Below the pieces are notes generated by a model, which made no database searches, had not been told where the DNA came from, and was given only the letters and a program-made list of their open reading frames with translations. This document shows, piece after piece, positions 1 to 9,404 of a stretch of 21,086 nucleotides of DNA. The translations under genes and the position numbers were made by a program. Positions within the stretch are counted from its first letter, which is position 1, and each line of letters starts with the position of its first letter. Where the stretch lies: assembly GCA_009193035.1 (NCBI GenBank), contig SWDT01000380.1, positions 1-21,086 on the forward strand, written 5' to 3'. This stretch comes from Halicephalobus mephisto (Eukaryota; Nematoda; Chromadorea; Rhabditida; Panagrolaimidae).

Positions 1-58
1 TTTTCCTTTTCAAACGATAGTTCCCTTATCATTGCCCAATTTCATTCAGAAACAAAAA

Positions 59-70
59 TTTCCTTTACAG
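59..70 (+). promoter_or_regulatory. Possible 3' splice (or spliced-leader) acceptor before the Hsp70 start
   Basis: A pyrimidine-rich run ending in ACAG lies 36 bases before the ATG at 107. In nematodes such a site just upstream of a start codon is often where a spliced leader, or a 5'-UTR exon, is joined. The sequence shows only the acceptor-like string; its use is inferred and unproven. Confidence 0.3.
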
Positions 71-106
71 CAGTACATTGCTTTGTAGTTATTTTTTAAA
101 TTTCCA

Positions 107-1850
107 ATGTCAGAAGATACTGCTGTATATGCCGCTGGGATCGATTTAGGTACAACTAATTCAGCTATTGCGGTATTAAGTAATCTTGCACTGGAATTAG
201 CCGAGAACAAAGAAGGTAAAAGATTATTTTTTTTCTTTTTCACATCTTTGATTTAGGGCATCGAATCAACCCGAGTTATGCTTACTATGAAAATGCCGAA
301 TTAATTGGGCGAATGGCACGGGCAAAAGGAGGAACTGATCCTGCAAACGTCTACTTTGATTCCAAGCGATTGCTTGCTGAAACCATGAATTCAAACAAAG
401 TTAAGGAGTTTAGACAATTTTGGCCATTTGAGGTATCGGGAAAGCAGGTGATATCTTTGTCGAAAAAGCGTTCTACCGTACTTACAAAGCAGACAGTAAA
501 GAATACAATCTGATTCCTCCAGAAAAAGTTCCAGTGATATATTAAAATCTATGCTGGAGGATGTCTGTAGAAAGTTCAGCATTCCAAGTGAGAAGATCAA
601 ACCGTGATCGCTGTGCCTGCTTACTTCAATATGAACCAGAAAAGAGCGACGATTGAAGCTGCAAGAAATGCCGGGATTCAAGTCAAACGGCTTCTTTCTG
701 AGCCTGTAGCTGCTGCCATAGCCTATCAGCATGAAAATGGAGGCTGAGAACAATCAAATCAAAGAAAATCAGACCAATCAGAATCAAAGTGAAAATGAAA
801 AGGACAAATTGAAAGAAGGAGATATTGTTTTCGTTTTTGATCTTGGTGGAGGGACCTTCGATGTCACAATCATGAAAGTTGGGAAGGATTCCTACGATGT
901 AATTGCTCTTGGAGGGGATTCTCATTTGGGAGGTAGAGATTTCGATAACGTAGTTTCCAAAATGATTGTGGAATTACTGAAACAAAAACTTGACCCAGCT
1001 GTAGTTGATAAAAAGATGCAACAAGCAAAGTATCGCCACCGACTGACAGAAGTCTCCCGAGGAACGAAAGAAACTCTCAGTCAAGCCGATGAAGAAACTG
1101 TCATATTAAGTGACATCATTCCCGAAGCAACCACGGGACAGATGCTACGAGAAGATTTTGAGAATAACTCGAAAGATTTGTGGGACAAAATATCCAAATG
1201 TTGCGTTGACACAGTAAGGGATGCCAAGCTGAAGCCCGATCAAATTAACCACGTTATTCTCGTCGGTGGTTCTTCCAAGATGAGGAAAATAACCACACTC
1301 ATGAATGAAATATTCGGGAAAGACAAAAAGCTCTCCAAGGCACTGAGTGCAGACGAAGCCATTGCCAGAGGTGCTGCGCTGCTTTCTTCCAAACTTCTGA
1401 AATTTGATGAAAGGGCTTTCCAAGATGCTCTTCCATTATCCATTGGGATAGAAGTCACTGGGAACAGATTTGAAGTTCTTTTAGAACACAACACACCTAT
1501 TCCGTGTAAAAAGATGAAGGAATTAAAGACAACGGAGAATAGACAGACAGAAGCACGAATTCCGGTTGTGATTACGTGATTATACTGTAATAATTAAGTA
1601 TTTTCAGATCTACGAAGGTCTTTCAGAAGATTTGGAGGAAAACACCTTCATCGGAACACTCGAGATTAGTGAAATACCTCCTAAGAAGGCTGGAGAAGTC
1701 ACTTTGAAAATAACACTGGAGATTGATGACAATGGTATTCTACAATCTGAAACACTTGCTATAATCAACGAGACTGCTCATAAAGTAAAAGCGGAGATTG
1801 ATTTTGAACTACAGTACAGCTTTGGCACCATTGAACAAGCAAAAGATTGA
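107..1850 (+). pseudogene. Divergent Hsp70-like chaperone, lid-less, with four frameshifts
   Basis: Three exons are seen: 107-215, 257-1564 and 1608-1850, with introns of 41 and 43 bp. Exon 1 encodes the phosphate-1 motif GIDLGTTNS. Exon 2 carries the phosphate-2 motif FDLGGGTFDV, the adenosine-binding motif VILVGGSSKMRK and SADEAIARGAALL; exon 3 carries the beta-sandwich part of the substrate domain (IYEGLSEDL, then IDDNGIL). The frame breaks near 441-450, 525-533 and 599-606 (each as if one base were missing) and near 733-745 (one extra). Hsp70 similarity continues across every break, so these are indels, not introns. From 737 to the end the frame is clean apart from the intron. The protein stops about 60 residues after the beta-sandwich core begins, so the alpha-helical lid and EEVD tail are absent. 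An Asn/Gln/Glu/Lys-rich insertion at about 745-822 precedes the phosphate-2 motif. Hsp70s are ATP-driven folding chaperones; with no lid this one may have another job. It is either a recent pseudogene or a real gene with assembly errors. Confidence 0.8.
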
Positions 1851-1966
1851 ATTAATGAATGTTTAAAGGACTTTTTTGGACAAATAGCTTTTACTTAACT
1901 TTAATCCAACCCGATTCAAACAAAAATTTATCTAGAATTTGGTTTGTTTAGTAAATTCTTATGAGT

Positions 1967-1976
1967 TTTATTTATT
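1967..1976 (-). terminator. Poly(A) signals for the ten-cysteine protein gene
   Basis: Two overlapping AATAAA hexamers on the minus strand lie 42-52 bases beyond the TGA of the terminal exon (2018-2020). The close spacing to this stop supports the four-exon gene model over one ending at 2140. Confidence 0.5.
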
Positions 1977-2017
1977 ATCAAATATTCTTGAAAATGCTTT
2001 TGTTATAAAGTAGATTC

Positions 2018-2906
2018 TCAAGTTGTCAACACATTGCAACGAAGTCCAAGACAAGTAGAGGCATAACCAACTCGGATTCTCTCACAGATCCACCAGCCGT
2101 TCTAAAAGCCATAATTATTACAAACTAATGTCTTAATACTTAGTAACATACAGGTTTATTATTGGCAAAAGCAATGTAGGCTTCTTGAAGGCAGACCATG
2201 TAGGTTCCGACGATGTTACAGATGTCTGTCGGGTTGTTGTTGGTGTTAGTCAAGAATGTGGTTGTGCAATTTATTCCTTGTGTAGTATTGTACACTTTCA
2301 TGAGGTCAGCATACGAATAAAGCCCGATCGGAAGACCTCCATTGCAGATAAAGTCAAGTTGCTGCCACATGGCATTGTAAGCGTAAGGTTGTCTGAGATC
2401 TCCTCCAGCGGGAAGATGACCAGCAAGGAAAAGAGCGTTGATGCAGTCAGAGTAAGTTGCTCCCATTGCATTGTAGAACATCTTACGAGCTCTGAAAAGG
2501 AATTCGGCTGAATTTTGAGTTTTTTTAGCTCAACTTACTGGCAAACGTTTAAATAGCTATCTGTGTTCTGAGCGATAATCTGATCCAAACTGAGATACAT
2601 ATTTGAAGCGTTTTTCCACGTGAGAGCAGGATCTAATCTGACATATTTGTTGAAACCCATCTATAATGTCTTTATTTATGTCCAAATTTTGTTCAACTTT
2701 AAGCTCACCTGCATGGCATTCAGATGAGGCAGATCGCAAACGTAATCAGTAACGGCTGAATCTGACGGAGGTTCGGACATCGAGACCAGGGCCATAACGG
2801 CGGGATCCGGAAGTTGAAGAACATCGTCAAAGATGTTCAATCCGGAAACAGATATCCCGAAGGATAAAAGTAAAATAACAAAAACTCTCATTGAAGAAGA
2901 AATCAA
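2018..2906 (-). CDS. Secreted ten-cysteine protein of unknown function
   Basis: Four exons on the minus strand: 2906-2709, 2660-2539, 2491-2152 and 2101-2018, with introns of 48, 47 and 50 bp and canonical GT/AG ends. All junction phases agree. The product is 247 residues from the ATG at 2906, or 242 from the ATG at 2891, which directly begins a good signal peptide (MRVFVILLLSFGISVSG). Ten cysteines remain in the mature protein, suggesting five disulfides. The third exon could run on to a stop at 2140, but splicing at GTATGT (2151) into 2101-2018 adds a terminus with GWWICERIRVGYASTC and two more Cys residues, which reads as real protein. An N-linked site is seen at NCT in exon 3. I do not recognise the family with confidence; it looks like a nematode-restricted extracellular protein. 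AATAAA on this strand occurs at 1976-1971, about 45 bp past the stop. A TGATAAG site lies about 110 bp upstream of the start. Confidence 0.8.
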
Positions 2907-3012
2907 TTAAATTCTTCGTTGATTATCCTTGTGAAGTCAATTAGGCGTTATTAGCTCGCTTTGACAGAGACCGATGAAAGTCATAAAAGCGCTGATTATG
3001 GCGCATTGAATG

Positions 3013-3019
3013 TGATAAG
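3013..3019 (+). promoter_or_regulatory. GATA-type site TGATAAG upstream of the secreted protein gene
   Basis: A TGATAAG match sits about 110 bp upstream of the ten-cysteine protein start; another GATAA follows within 10 bp. In C. elegans the extended TGATAA core is bound by the intestinal GATA factor ELT-2. Gut expression of this gene is an inference from one short motif. Confidence 0.3.
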
Positions 3020-4064
3020 CTCGATAATTGGATAATTGATTCAATAATCATGACTATCGTTCAGGAAGAAATTGATGGAAAAAACTGAATAATGGCTGAA
3101 CAATTTAAATACCAAAAATGATTCATCATAGTTTATACAGTACCTTAGTAGTCTTTTACATACCCTCTTCAAATGATTTTTCTTATTTCTTATGTTAATT
3201 CAATTTTAATTTACAGTAATTCTTGTTTCTCTCTAAATTGTGGTTGATGTTGTATTTGAATAAGTTATTGGAACTTTTTATTGCTTTATCATCATCAGTT
3301 TTGAAATCCACTTTGAATTCGTCACTAGATTTAAGACTTCATGCTTGTAAAGTTGGTATTAGAAAGCAAAGTTAATCAAAGACTGAACATATTGAAAAAA
3401 TGAAAGTAGATGGGTTGGACCTGATTTTTTAGCGAAGATTGATAAAAATTGATTAAATCAGTCAGTTAAAATAAAGTAAGCGTTGAGGAATGAAAAAATT
3501 GGTTCCTGTCCAGAAGATCACGAAGTAAAAAAGATAAAACACGAAAATCTCTTGTTGTAATGATCGAGTAGTTAAAGTACCCAGATTCTGTTTAAATATT
3601 TTCTGAGTACATAGATTGAATTCTTATATGCAATGGAATTTTAACTTTGAATCTGAGAAGATGAAAAACATTACGGTTAAAATGTTCTTGTTTTTAAAAA
3701 CTGTTAACATCATTGAATTAAACAGAAATTTCTCGAATTGCAATGACAATTTTAAGTAGTCCTAATTTCAGTGTCAGATCCGCTGAGTCTGAAGTTATAT
3801 TATTTAATAAGTAAATCATTGGAAAAGAATATAATATGTTAGTAGAGATATAATTGATATCTTCTCGAAAATTACTTTTTTTATAGAATAAGTTTTTCTT
3901 ACAAATATTGTTTTTCATCATGATTTGTCTGTGACTACTTTGATCTCGAATATTTCAAGTATTGATGCACATAAAATTAAACACAGTAATTAATCTAAGA
4001 AAACGAGAAATTGGTTTTAGTATGATATTCGGAAATTATCGTTTATTCCAAATTTGTTCTTTAG

Positions 4065-4288
4065 CACATTGTGGACAATGTGAGCCATATGTGGTACACA
4101 ACCTCTGAGTGGTGCACATAATATTTCGTAACAGATTTTTTTTGCAATTTTGGATTTTCTTTGTTTTTGTAACTAACAAATACCTCTAGATTAAGTAAAA
4201 CATTGACGGATTTGGACCACAGAAAAAAAGTATATCACTTTGGATCCACGGCACGCAAAATCCAAAAACATATATTGTCCGCAATGTG
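4065..4288. mobile_element. MITE-like element with TTAG flanks
   Basis: The left end begins CACATTGTGGACAAT and the right end, read on the other strand, begins CACATTGCGGACAAT: 14 of 15 bases match. Each end is flanked by TTAG (4061-4064 and 4289-4292), which fits a short target-site duplication. The interior is non-coding. Size, termini and lack of genes fit a non-autonomous DNA transposon. TTA-type duplications are usual for PIF/Harbinger elements, but the superfamily is not certain. Confidence 0.55.
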
Positions 4289-4874
4289 TTAGAAAATCAC
4301 TGCTCAAGTTTGTAATCGAAAAATGAATCAAATATTATTTTTGATGAGTTTAGCGCTTTCTTATCCATCGGTTCTTTTAGTATTCATTTTTTGAAGAAAT
4401 ATTGTAAACACTAGTCCTATTGTAAAAAATATTTGATTTTTTTATAATTACAAACTAAATAGTCCTTTGATTATTGATCGTAGTAGAATCAAGGTTTATT
4501 TATCTTGTTATTTCTTTGATTTTCATTCTTTAAAAACATACTTAAAGTTATTGTTCAAATTCAAATGATATTTGATTTATTTTTTGACTATGAAATTTGT
4601 TACTGATTTTTTGACCTTCCATATAACATCTGCTGCACCCTATTTGTAGACAAGAACCGTCGATAATGTTGCTTTGATCCTTTATATCTAATTTCACTTA
4701 TTTTTAAATAAAAATCAATACTCTACTAGTTGTGTTTAAGATGGGCATATGAAGTATGCTCCCGGATTTTTGTCATCATCATTTTTGCATCACTATAACC
4801 ACTATCATTAGAACGATAAGGATGTTCTGCCACGGACATGCTCTTTAGTCTGGAAATAAAGCTAGAATAAATTT

Positions 4875-4880
4875 TTATCA
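4875..4880 (-). promoter_or_regulatory. GATA-type site upstream of the carboxypeptidase
   Basis: TTATCA on the plus strand (TGATAA on the other) lies 34 bases before the carboxypeptidase ATG. It matches the core bound by intestinal GATA factors in C. elegans and would suit a digestive enzyme, but a six-base match in AT-rich DNA is weak evidence. Confidence 0.25.
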
Positions 4881-4913
4881 AAAAATCATTGTTTCTGCAT
4901 AGCGGGAAAGAAA

Positions 4914-6703
4914 ATGAGAGTTATAATTATTGCTCTTATTTTTGCTTTAGCTACTGGCATTCTCGGATTAGCGATCCCGAAGAAGTACGCTGGACATCAA
5001 GTACTCAAAATCCATCTGAAGACTGAGAAAGATGTCGAGATCTTCAAGGAGATAAATAGCCTTCTTCGTTTGGACATCTGGAGATCCCCGAAGAAACTCC
5101 CTGGAACAGCCGATGTTAGAGTTTCGCCAACCCAGAAGGAAGCTCTTTTGAACGTCTTCGGACAGCATTCCATCGGCCACGAAATGATGATCGATGACCT
5201 CCAATCGTGAGTTCATTAATTGGTTAATTGAGTAATTACTTTGATTTAGAAAAATCGATGCCGAAAAAGCTGAACTCCAAAAGAGAACAGTCTTCAAAGT
5301 TGGAGATCACCCCAACTTGATCACCACCAATCAATACCATAACTTGAGCGAAATTCATGCTTATTTGGATTCTGTTGGATCGACTTACAGTAACATGGTT
5401 ACAGTAGGAAGCATCGGAAAGTCTTATCAAGGAAATGACTTGAAGTACGTCAAAATCGGAAAAGCCGGAACAAACAAGAAAGCCGTTTTCATCAACGGTA
5501 AGGAAATTTAAAACAGTCACTATCCTTACAGAAAAGCATTAACATAATAATTTCGAAAAAATCCAAGAATTTTTATACAGTAAACAAGTTTTTTACAATA
5601 TCAATTTTGGGTGATTTTCGAAAATGCAACTTTTGGATACTATCTGGAATTTTTTGTTGATCAAAAATAATACTTTTTTTAATGCATATCTTTTCATTTT
5701 AAAGACAGTGATTAAAAAATTTCGTAATCATTACTGTTTTTAGGCTGTGTTCATGCTCGTGAATGGCTTGCTTGTGCCACGATGGTATATATCATCAACG
5801 AACTTACTGCCAATGCTGCTCAATATGATGACCTTCTGACTAACCTTGACATTTACGTCCTTCCAGTTCTGAATCCTGATGGTTATGTTTATTCTTGGAA
5901 TTCGGACAGAATGTGGAGAAAGACAAGAACAGGTCCTCGTCAAGGCTGCTATGGAGTTGATGCTAACAGAAACTGGAACTTCAAGTGGGGAGTTGCGGGA
6001 TCTTCCACCAATCCATGTGACGAAACTTACGATGGACCTAGTCCGAACTCGGAAATGGAAGTTCAGGCAATCACCAGCTTCTTGGGAGCAAATAACTCCA
6101 CCATTGTCTCCTACTTTGATATCCATACTTACAGCGAAGATTTCATGTATCCTTATGGTTACGCTGAAGTTTACCCCAACGATGTTACGAAAATCGTAAG
6201 TTTTTAAAATACCAGAATTCAAATTAAAAAATGTATAAAATGAAAAAAGTTTTCAATTCGAAAAATTTATTTTTAATTTTGACTTTGAAATTTCGTCAAA
6301 AACCACTTTTTTTAAATAATTAACTTTGTATATTTCTGTGTTAAGACTGTTATTTGTAAAATAATCAGAGATTTTTGTTTTAAACTTAATACTTTTTTAA
6401 AGTTCAAATTTTAAAATATTTTTTCAGAGAAAAATAGCTGGAGATGCTACAACCGCCATTAACAGCGTCAATGGAGAAGGCTTCATATATGGCTCTATCA
6501 CTGACATCATCTACCCCGCTAGTGGATCTTCTATCGACTATACTAAGGGACTTCTGAACATTGATTACAGTTACGCCATGGAGCTCCGTCCTGATGGCAA
6601 CTCCTGGGACGGCTTCGTCCTTCCGCCCAGCCAGATCGTTCCTGGAGCTTCAGAATGCTGGGCTGGAGTCCAAGTTGTCTTCAGAGCTGCGTACAGCAAT
6701 TAG
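4914..6703 (+). CDS. Secreted M14A metallocarboxypeptidase, A-type specificity
   Basis: Four exons, 4914-5206, 5250-5497, 5744-6195 and 6428-6703, join in frame to a 422-residue zymogen, the usual length for this family; introns are 43, 246 and 232 bp. A signal peptide covers about residues 1-20. A propeptide follows, with a dibasic KR at 109-110 as a plausible activation point. The catalytic domain has the zinc ligands H184 and E187 in HAREW and H308 in DIHTYSE. The carboxylate-binding residues N255 and R256 sit in DANRNW, R239 in WRKTR, Y360 is the substrate-capping tyrosine, and E383 in MELRPDG is the catalytic glutamate. The specificity-pocket residue equivalent to bovine 255 is isoleucine (I367), as in carboxypeptidase A, so it should remove C-terminal hydrophobic residues. 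All key residues are present, so it is probably active in the gut lumen or another extracellular space. Its 3' end meets the convergent ShKT gene. Confidence 0.95.
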
Positions 6704-6714
6704 ATAACGAAGAA

Positions 6715-6720
6715 TTTATT
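6715..6720 (-). terminator. Poly(A) signal AATAAA of the ShKT gene
   Basis: AATAAA on the minus strand lies 41 bases past the ShKT stop, within the 57-bp gap between two convergent genes. Its cleavage site would fall near the carboxypeptidase stop codon, so the two 3' ends overlap. Confidence 0.6.
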
Positions 6721-6753
6721 TTCACAAATGTAATCATCAGATACTGTATTGTT

Positions 6754-6759
6754 AATAAA
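6754..6759 (+). terminator. Poly(A) signal AATAAA of the carboxypeptidase gene
   Basis: AATAAA lies 51 bases after the TAG stop and ends one base before the stop codon of the convergent ShKT gene. Cleavage 10-20 bases later would place the carboxypeptidase mRNA end inside ShKT coding sequence, antisense to it. Confidence 0.65.
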
Positions 6760-6760
6760 G

Positions 6761-7718
6761 TTAACAAAGTCCGCAAGTGACTCCACAGGTGGTTTTCTTG
6801 TATTCTAGAGTATAGAAATCATTACTACAGAATCCATTATTCTTCCAAAAAAGACAGGAAGTACTGACATCTCGGCAAGGACCGTCGCCGAAGCAGAATC
6901 CACAAGTTTGAGCACAGTTTTTAGAAAGTGCTTCACGATAATTGGAATTTTGACAATTTGAAAGATATTTGACGCAATTACTGGCTATGTCAGCACAGGT
7001 TCCAGGGGCTTGAGTGACAGGATTACAACGACCACAAGAAGCAGCACAGTTGGTAGTCATGAGGTCGTAGTAAATGGCATCTGTACAGAGATTCGTCATG
7101 CTTTCACAGTTCTCGGCATAGTCAGTACAATTCTGAATTAGGAATTTGATTATACAGTGGAACTTCCTTAAATGCACCCTCGATAAGTCCAAATCCTCCC
7201 TAAAGGCAACTGATGTGCGGCCCCGACCGTGTGCTGTGTACTGTAGAATCACTTTAAATGTACCTTCGATAAGTGCGACTCCTCTTAAAAGCAACATTTC
7301 TCCCACCCCTCTGGGTTACATTTAAGGAGGTTCCACTGTATTTTATTTTACAGAATACTTGACTGTATCAGTCGTTTCCCAGGGATAGATGTTTTTCAGC
7401 AACGGTTCTTCTCAACTTACGTTTCTTTTGGAATATTTTTTAATTCAGTGTTTTTTACTATTTGGAATCTTAAGTTAGTCCAACTTCCAAAAAAATGGCA
7501 TAAAAACGAAAAAAAAAGATTAATTTTACAAAAGCAGAAAACACCGTTGGAGAGCACCTATCTTGCAGTTGAGGCCTTACCCCACTGGATCCAGTCTCTG
7601 TAGTTTCAATAGGACTTGCAGAAATTGTAGAATCTTCAGTAACTGGAGGCAATGTTGACGTCTGGCCATTAACGACAGCCACAATGATCGTTAATCCATA
7701 AAATAATCCCAAAGCCAT
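6761..7718 (-). CDS. Secreted protein with three ShKT domains
   Basis: Two exons on the minus strand, 7718-7581 and 7132-6761, join in phase 0 to 169 residues. Residues 1-19 are a signal peptide (MALGLFYGLTIIVAVVNGQ). A Ser/Thr-rich, mucin-like spacer runs to residue 46. Three six-cysteine ShKT units follow at 48-82, 92-126 and 132-169, each ending in a CxxCG-type pattern (CAASCGRC, CAQTCGFC, CGVTCGLC); the protein ends on the last cysteine. ShKT domains are named from a sea-anemone peptide, but tandem ShKT proteins are abundant in nematodes, mostly in cuticle, surface-coat and secreted proteins, and need not be toxic. The function here is unknown. The 448-bp intron contains a 184-bp MITE. 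A TATAAAAG box lies 33-40 bases upstream of the ATG, and the gene is 259 bp downstream of ALKBH6 on the same strand; the TATA box argues for its own promoter rather than an operon. Confidence 0.9.
7155..7338. mobile_element. TA-flanked MITE with CAGTGGAAC termini in the ShKT intron
   Basis: A 184-bp element begins CAGTGGAACTTCCTTAAATG and ends with the inverted copy differing at one of 20 bases. TA dinucleotides flank both sides (7153-7154, 7339-7340), as expected for Tc1/mariner/pogo-type insertion. Inside, about 90 bases in, the left-end sequence recurs as a diverged direct copy (GTAGAATCACTTTAAATG, then CGATAAGTGCGACTCC against CGATAAGTCCAAATCC), so the element is an internal dimer. No coding capacity. 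Assignment to the pogo/Tigger group is inferred from the termini and the TA target. Confidence 0.75.
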
Positions 7719-7750
7719 TTTTTGGTTTTTTTCATCCCGATTCTGGTCGT

Positions 7751-7758
7751 CTTTTATA
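7751..7758 (-). promoter_or_regulatory. TATA box of the ShKT gene
   Basis: TATAAAAG on the minus strand ends 33 bases before the ATG at 7718, so transcription would start just ahead of the start codon and give a very short leader. An out-of-frame ATG lies slightly upstream of the chosen start; the chosen start gives a clear signal peptide. Confidence 0.45.
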
Positions 7759-7977
7759 TCTTTTCAAGCTTCCGAATTCTATTGTGATGTTCCAAAAAAA
7801 GAATATCACCTAAAATCAAAAGCAAACAACAACAAGGATCTTTGATCCTGTTCACGTTTGCACAAGCTGATCCGTTGTGAAACGCAAATATGACTTTGGA
7901 TCCGAACAATACCCCGGATGTAGATGACTCACGTCAAATGTCATCAATCCTATTCATTTATCAAAATTAGCACCCGT

Positions 7978-8915
7978 TCAGTTTTTATTCATCAACAAAT
8001 TCATCAAATTGCTATTAACTTTAGGTACGTTCCTGATTGTCAACGAGATTCTGGTTCCTCGTTCCAACTCGGTTCCGTCGGGGAGTTTGGAGGACTTGTT
8101 GAAAACCCGATCATGGATAACATCTGTTTTTCTTTCTTCGATTCCGTGGAGCTTCTTTGTGTAAGCATCGTCTTTGATCAAAATGAGACTTCGAGGTTGA
8201 AGAAGCACAGATCCAATGTATCGTTCTTCTTGAGGTTTTACGTTCTGGAAATTTGGATGAATTAAAAATTTAAAAATTAAAAACGGACTTTTTCATCAAT
8301 GGGATCATAGAGATCTAGAAAAGTATGGCTTCCTAGGGAAACTGTCGAAACCATTGGGAAGAAAGCTGGACCGTCAGTATGGGCCATGATTCCTTGGCCA
8401 GGGAGATATTCGTTGACAAGCACATGATTTGGTCTGTTTTTCTCAGGAAATCCATTTTCAACTTCCATAATTTTATCAATAAGTAAGTTAAGCCACTGGA
8501 AATTGACGAAATATAATAATTTTATATCAAAATTCAAGCTTACATCAGGCATATTGTTGTCGGCAATAAGGGCTTTTTTCCCGACGATACCGCCCCAATT
8601 CTGGAGTCTTCTGTTTTTTAGGAATTCCCATTTTGGTTTCGGGGCGTTCTCCACTTGCCAAAGAAGATATTCCTCCATTTCTTCGTCGATAAAATTAGGA
8701 ATATAACGGATCGTCGGAGGAGCCTTTAATCAACGCGGAATTATGGTTTCATATATGAAATCACTCACGTTGTTTAAAATAAAATCATCAGCATTGATGA
8801 TCATTTTCGGAAAAGTTTCATCTTGGATTTGATCCACTTCATCTAGAGAAAGGATTCAATCATGAAAAAATCAAAAAAACAAACCTTTGGATTCATTAGT
8901 AGAATCAGAAGCCAT
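7978..8915 (-). CDS. ALKBH6: ALKBH6-type 2-oxoglutarate/Fe(II) dioxygenase
   Basis: Five exons on the minus strand (8915-8885, 8842-8769, 8723-8544, 8495-8289, 8244-7978) are separated by introns of 42, 45, 48 and 44 bp and give 252 residues, close to the human protein's length. The iron site is H134-x-D136 in MAHTDGPAFFP together with H197 in KLHGIEER. The 2-oxoglutarate-binding arginine is R229 in RGTRISLTIR. The strings NEYLPGQGI, VSTVSLGSHT and LQPRSLILI match the ALKBH6 branch rather than other AlkB homologues. The family oxidatively demethylates nucleic acids or other targets; the ALKBH6 substrate is less settled than those of ALKBH1-3 or 5. The N-terminus is short and the ATG at 8915 is the first in frame. 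This is a compact, intact housekeeping-like gene. The exon-4 donor is the less usual GTCCGT, chosen because it restores the frame and family alignment. Confidence 0.93.
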
Positions 8916-9209
8916 TTTCGGAAAAATGCAAAATTGCAATTTGAAAAATCCAAATGTCAACGGACCGCGAAACGCCAAACGAAAGTGAAATTTGAATAAG
9001 TTAAAATTCCAAAAAATATTAATACTTCTTTTCATTTTTGAAAAAGTTTATTTTTTTTATACTTTCAGTCATCAAAATTGTTGTTGTAAAATTTAATTTC
9101 ATATAAGCATATCTGTTGGGACTTGAGGGGGCATTCTCTGACTGGGTGGTTTCAGCACGACTACCGTAGTCCTACAGGGTTTACATTGTTCTGTTATTGT
9201 TTTACCATA
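8916..9209. other. Upstream region of ALKBH6
   Basis: AT-rich DNA that should hold the ALKBH6 promoter. No exon, RNA gene or clear motif is visible. The minus-strand open frame at 9099-9335 runs into the MITE copy at 9210 and is not a gene. Confidence 0.5.
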
Positions 9210-9377
9210 CAGTAGAACTTGGATATAAGATATCTTGTTGGGATCGGTCAAAGTGTATGTTATAAGAAAGGATATATTATAGTGGGGGTAAATCCGAAGA
9301 CAGATTAACCAAACTCCCACCGTATGCTGTAACAAGAGTTATTTTATAGCGAACATATCTTATATCCAGTTCTACTG
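9210..9377. mobile_element. TA-flanked MITE, CAGTAGAACTTGGATATAAG family, copy A
   Basis: A 168-bp element begins CAGTAGAACTTGGATATAAG; the right end read in reverse begins CAGTAGAACTGGATATAAGA, differing by a one-base gap. TA dinucleotides flank both sides (9208-9209, 9378-9379). The interior contains ATTAACCAAACTCCCACCG, shared with the other copies. Non-coding. A pogo/Tigger-like non-autonomous element is the best guess from the CAGT ends and TA target. Confidence 0.8.
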
Positions 9378-9404
9378 TATTTCAAGTTTAGAGATTTGGA
9401 AATA

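Larger units (their letters stand above)
2907..4913. other. 2 kb intergenic region between divergent genes
   Basis: AT-rich DNA between the ten-cysteine protein gene (minus) and the carboxypeptidase gene (plus), so it holds both promoters. Apart from the GATA-type sites and the inverted-repeat element at 4065-4288, I see no credible exon. The open frame on the minus strand at 3718-3921 is AT-rich, has no splice partners and resembles nothing. Confidence 0.6.

Noticed and set aside
2140..2151. Stop at 2140 as the true end of the ten-cysteine protein
   Set aside because: A canonical 50-bp intron leads to a protein-like, cysteine-bearing exon that keeps phase and has a nearby poly(A) signal.
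3718..3921. Minus-strand open frame of 67 codons
   Set aside because: AT-rich, no family resemblance, no splice partners and no promoter or poly(A) context.
7719..7977. ALKBH6 and the ShKT gene as an operon
   Set aside because: Same strand and 259 bp apart, but the ShKT gene has its own TATA box and no spliced-leader acceptor directly before its start.
9099..9335. Minus-strand open frame of 78 codons
   Set aside because: More than half lies in MITE copy A; it is a by-product of the repeat.
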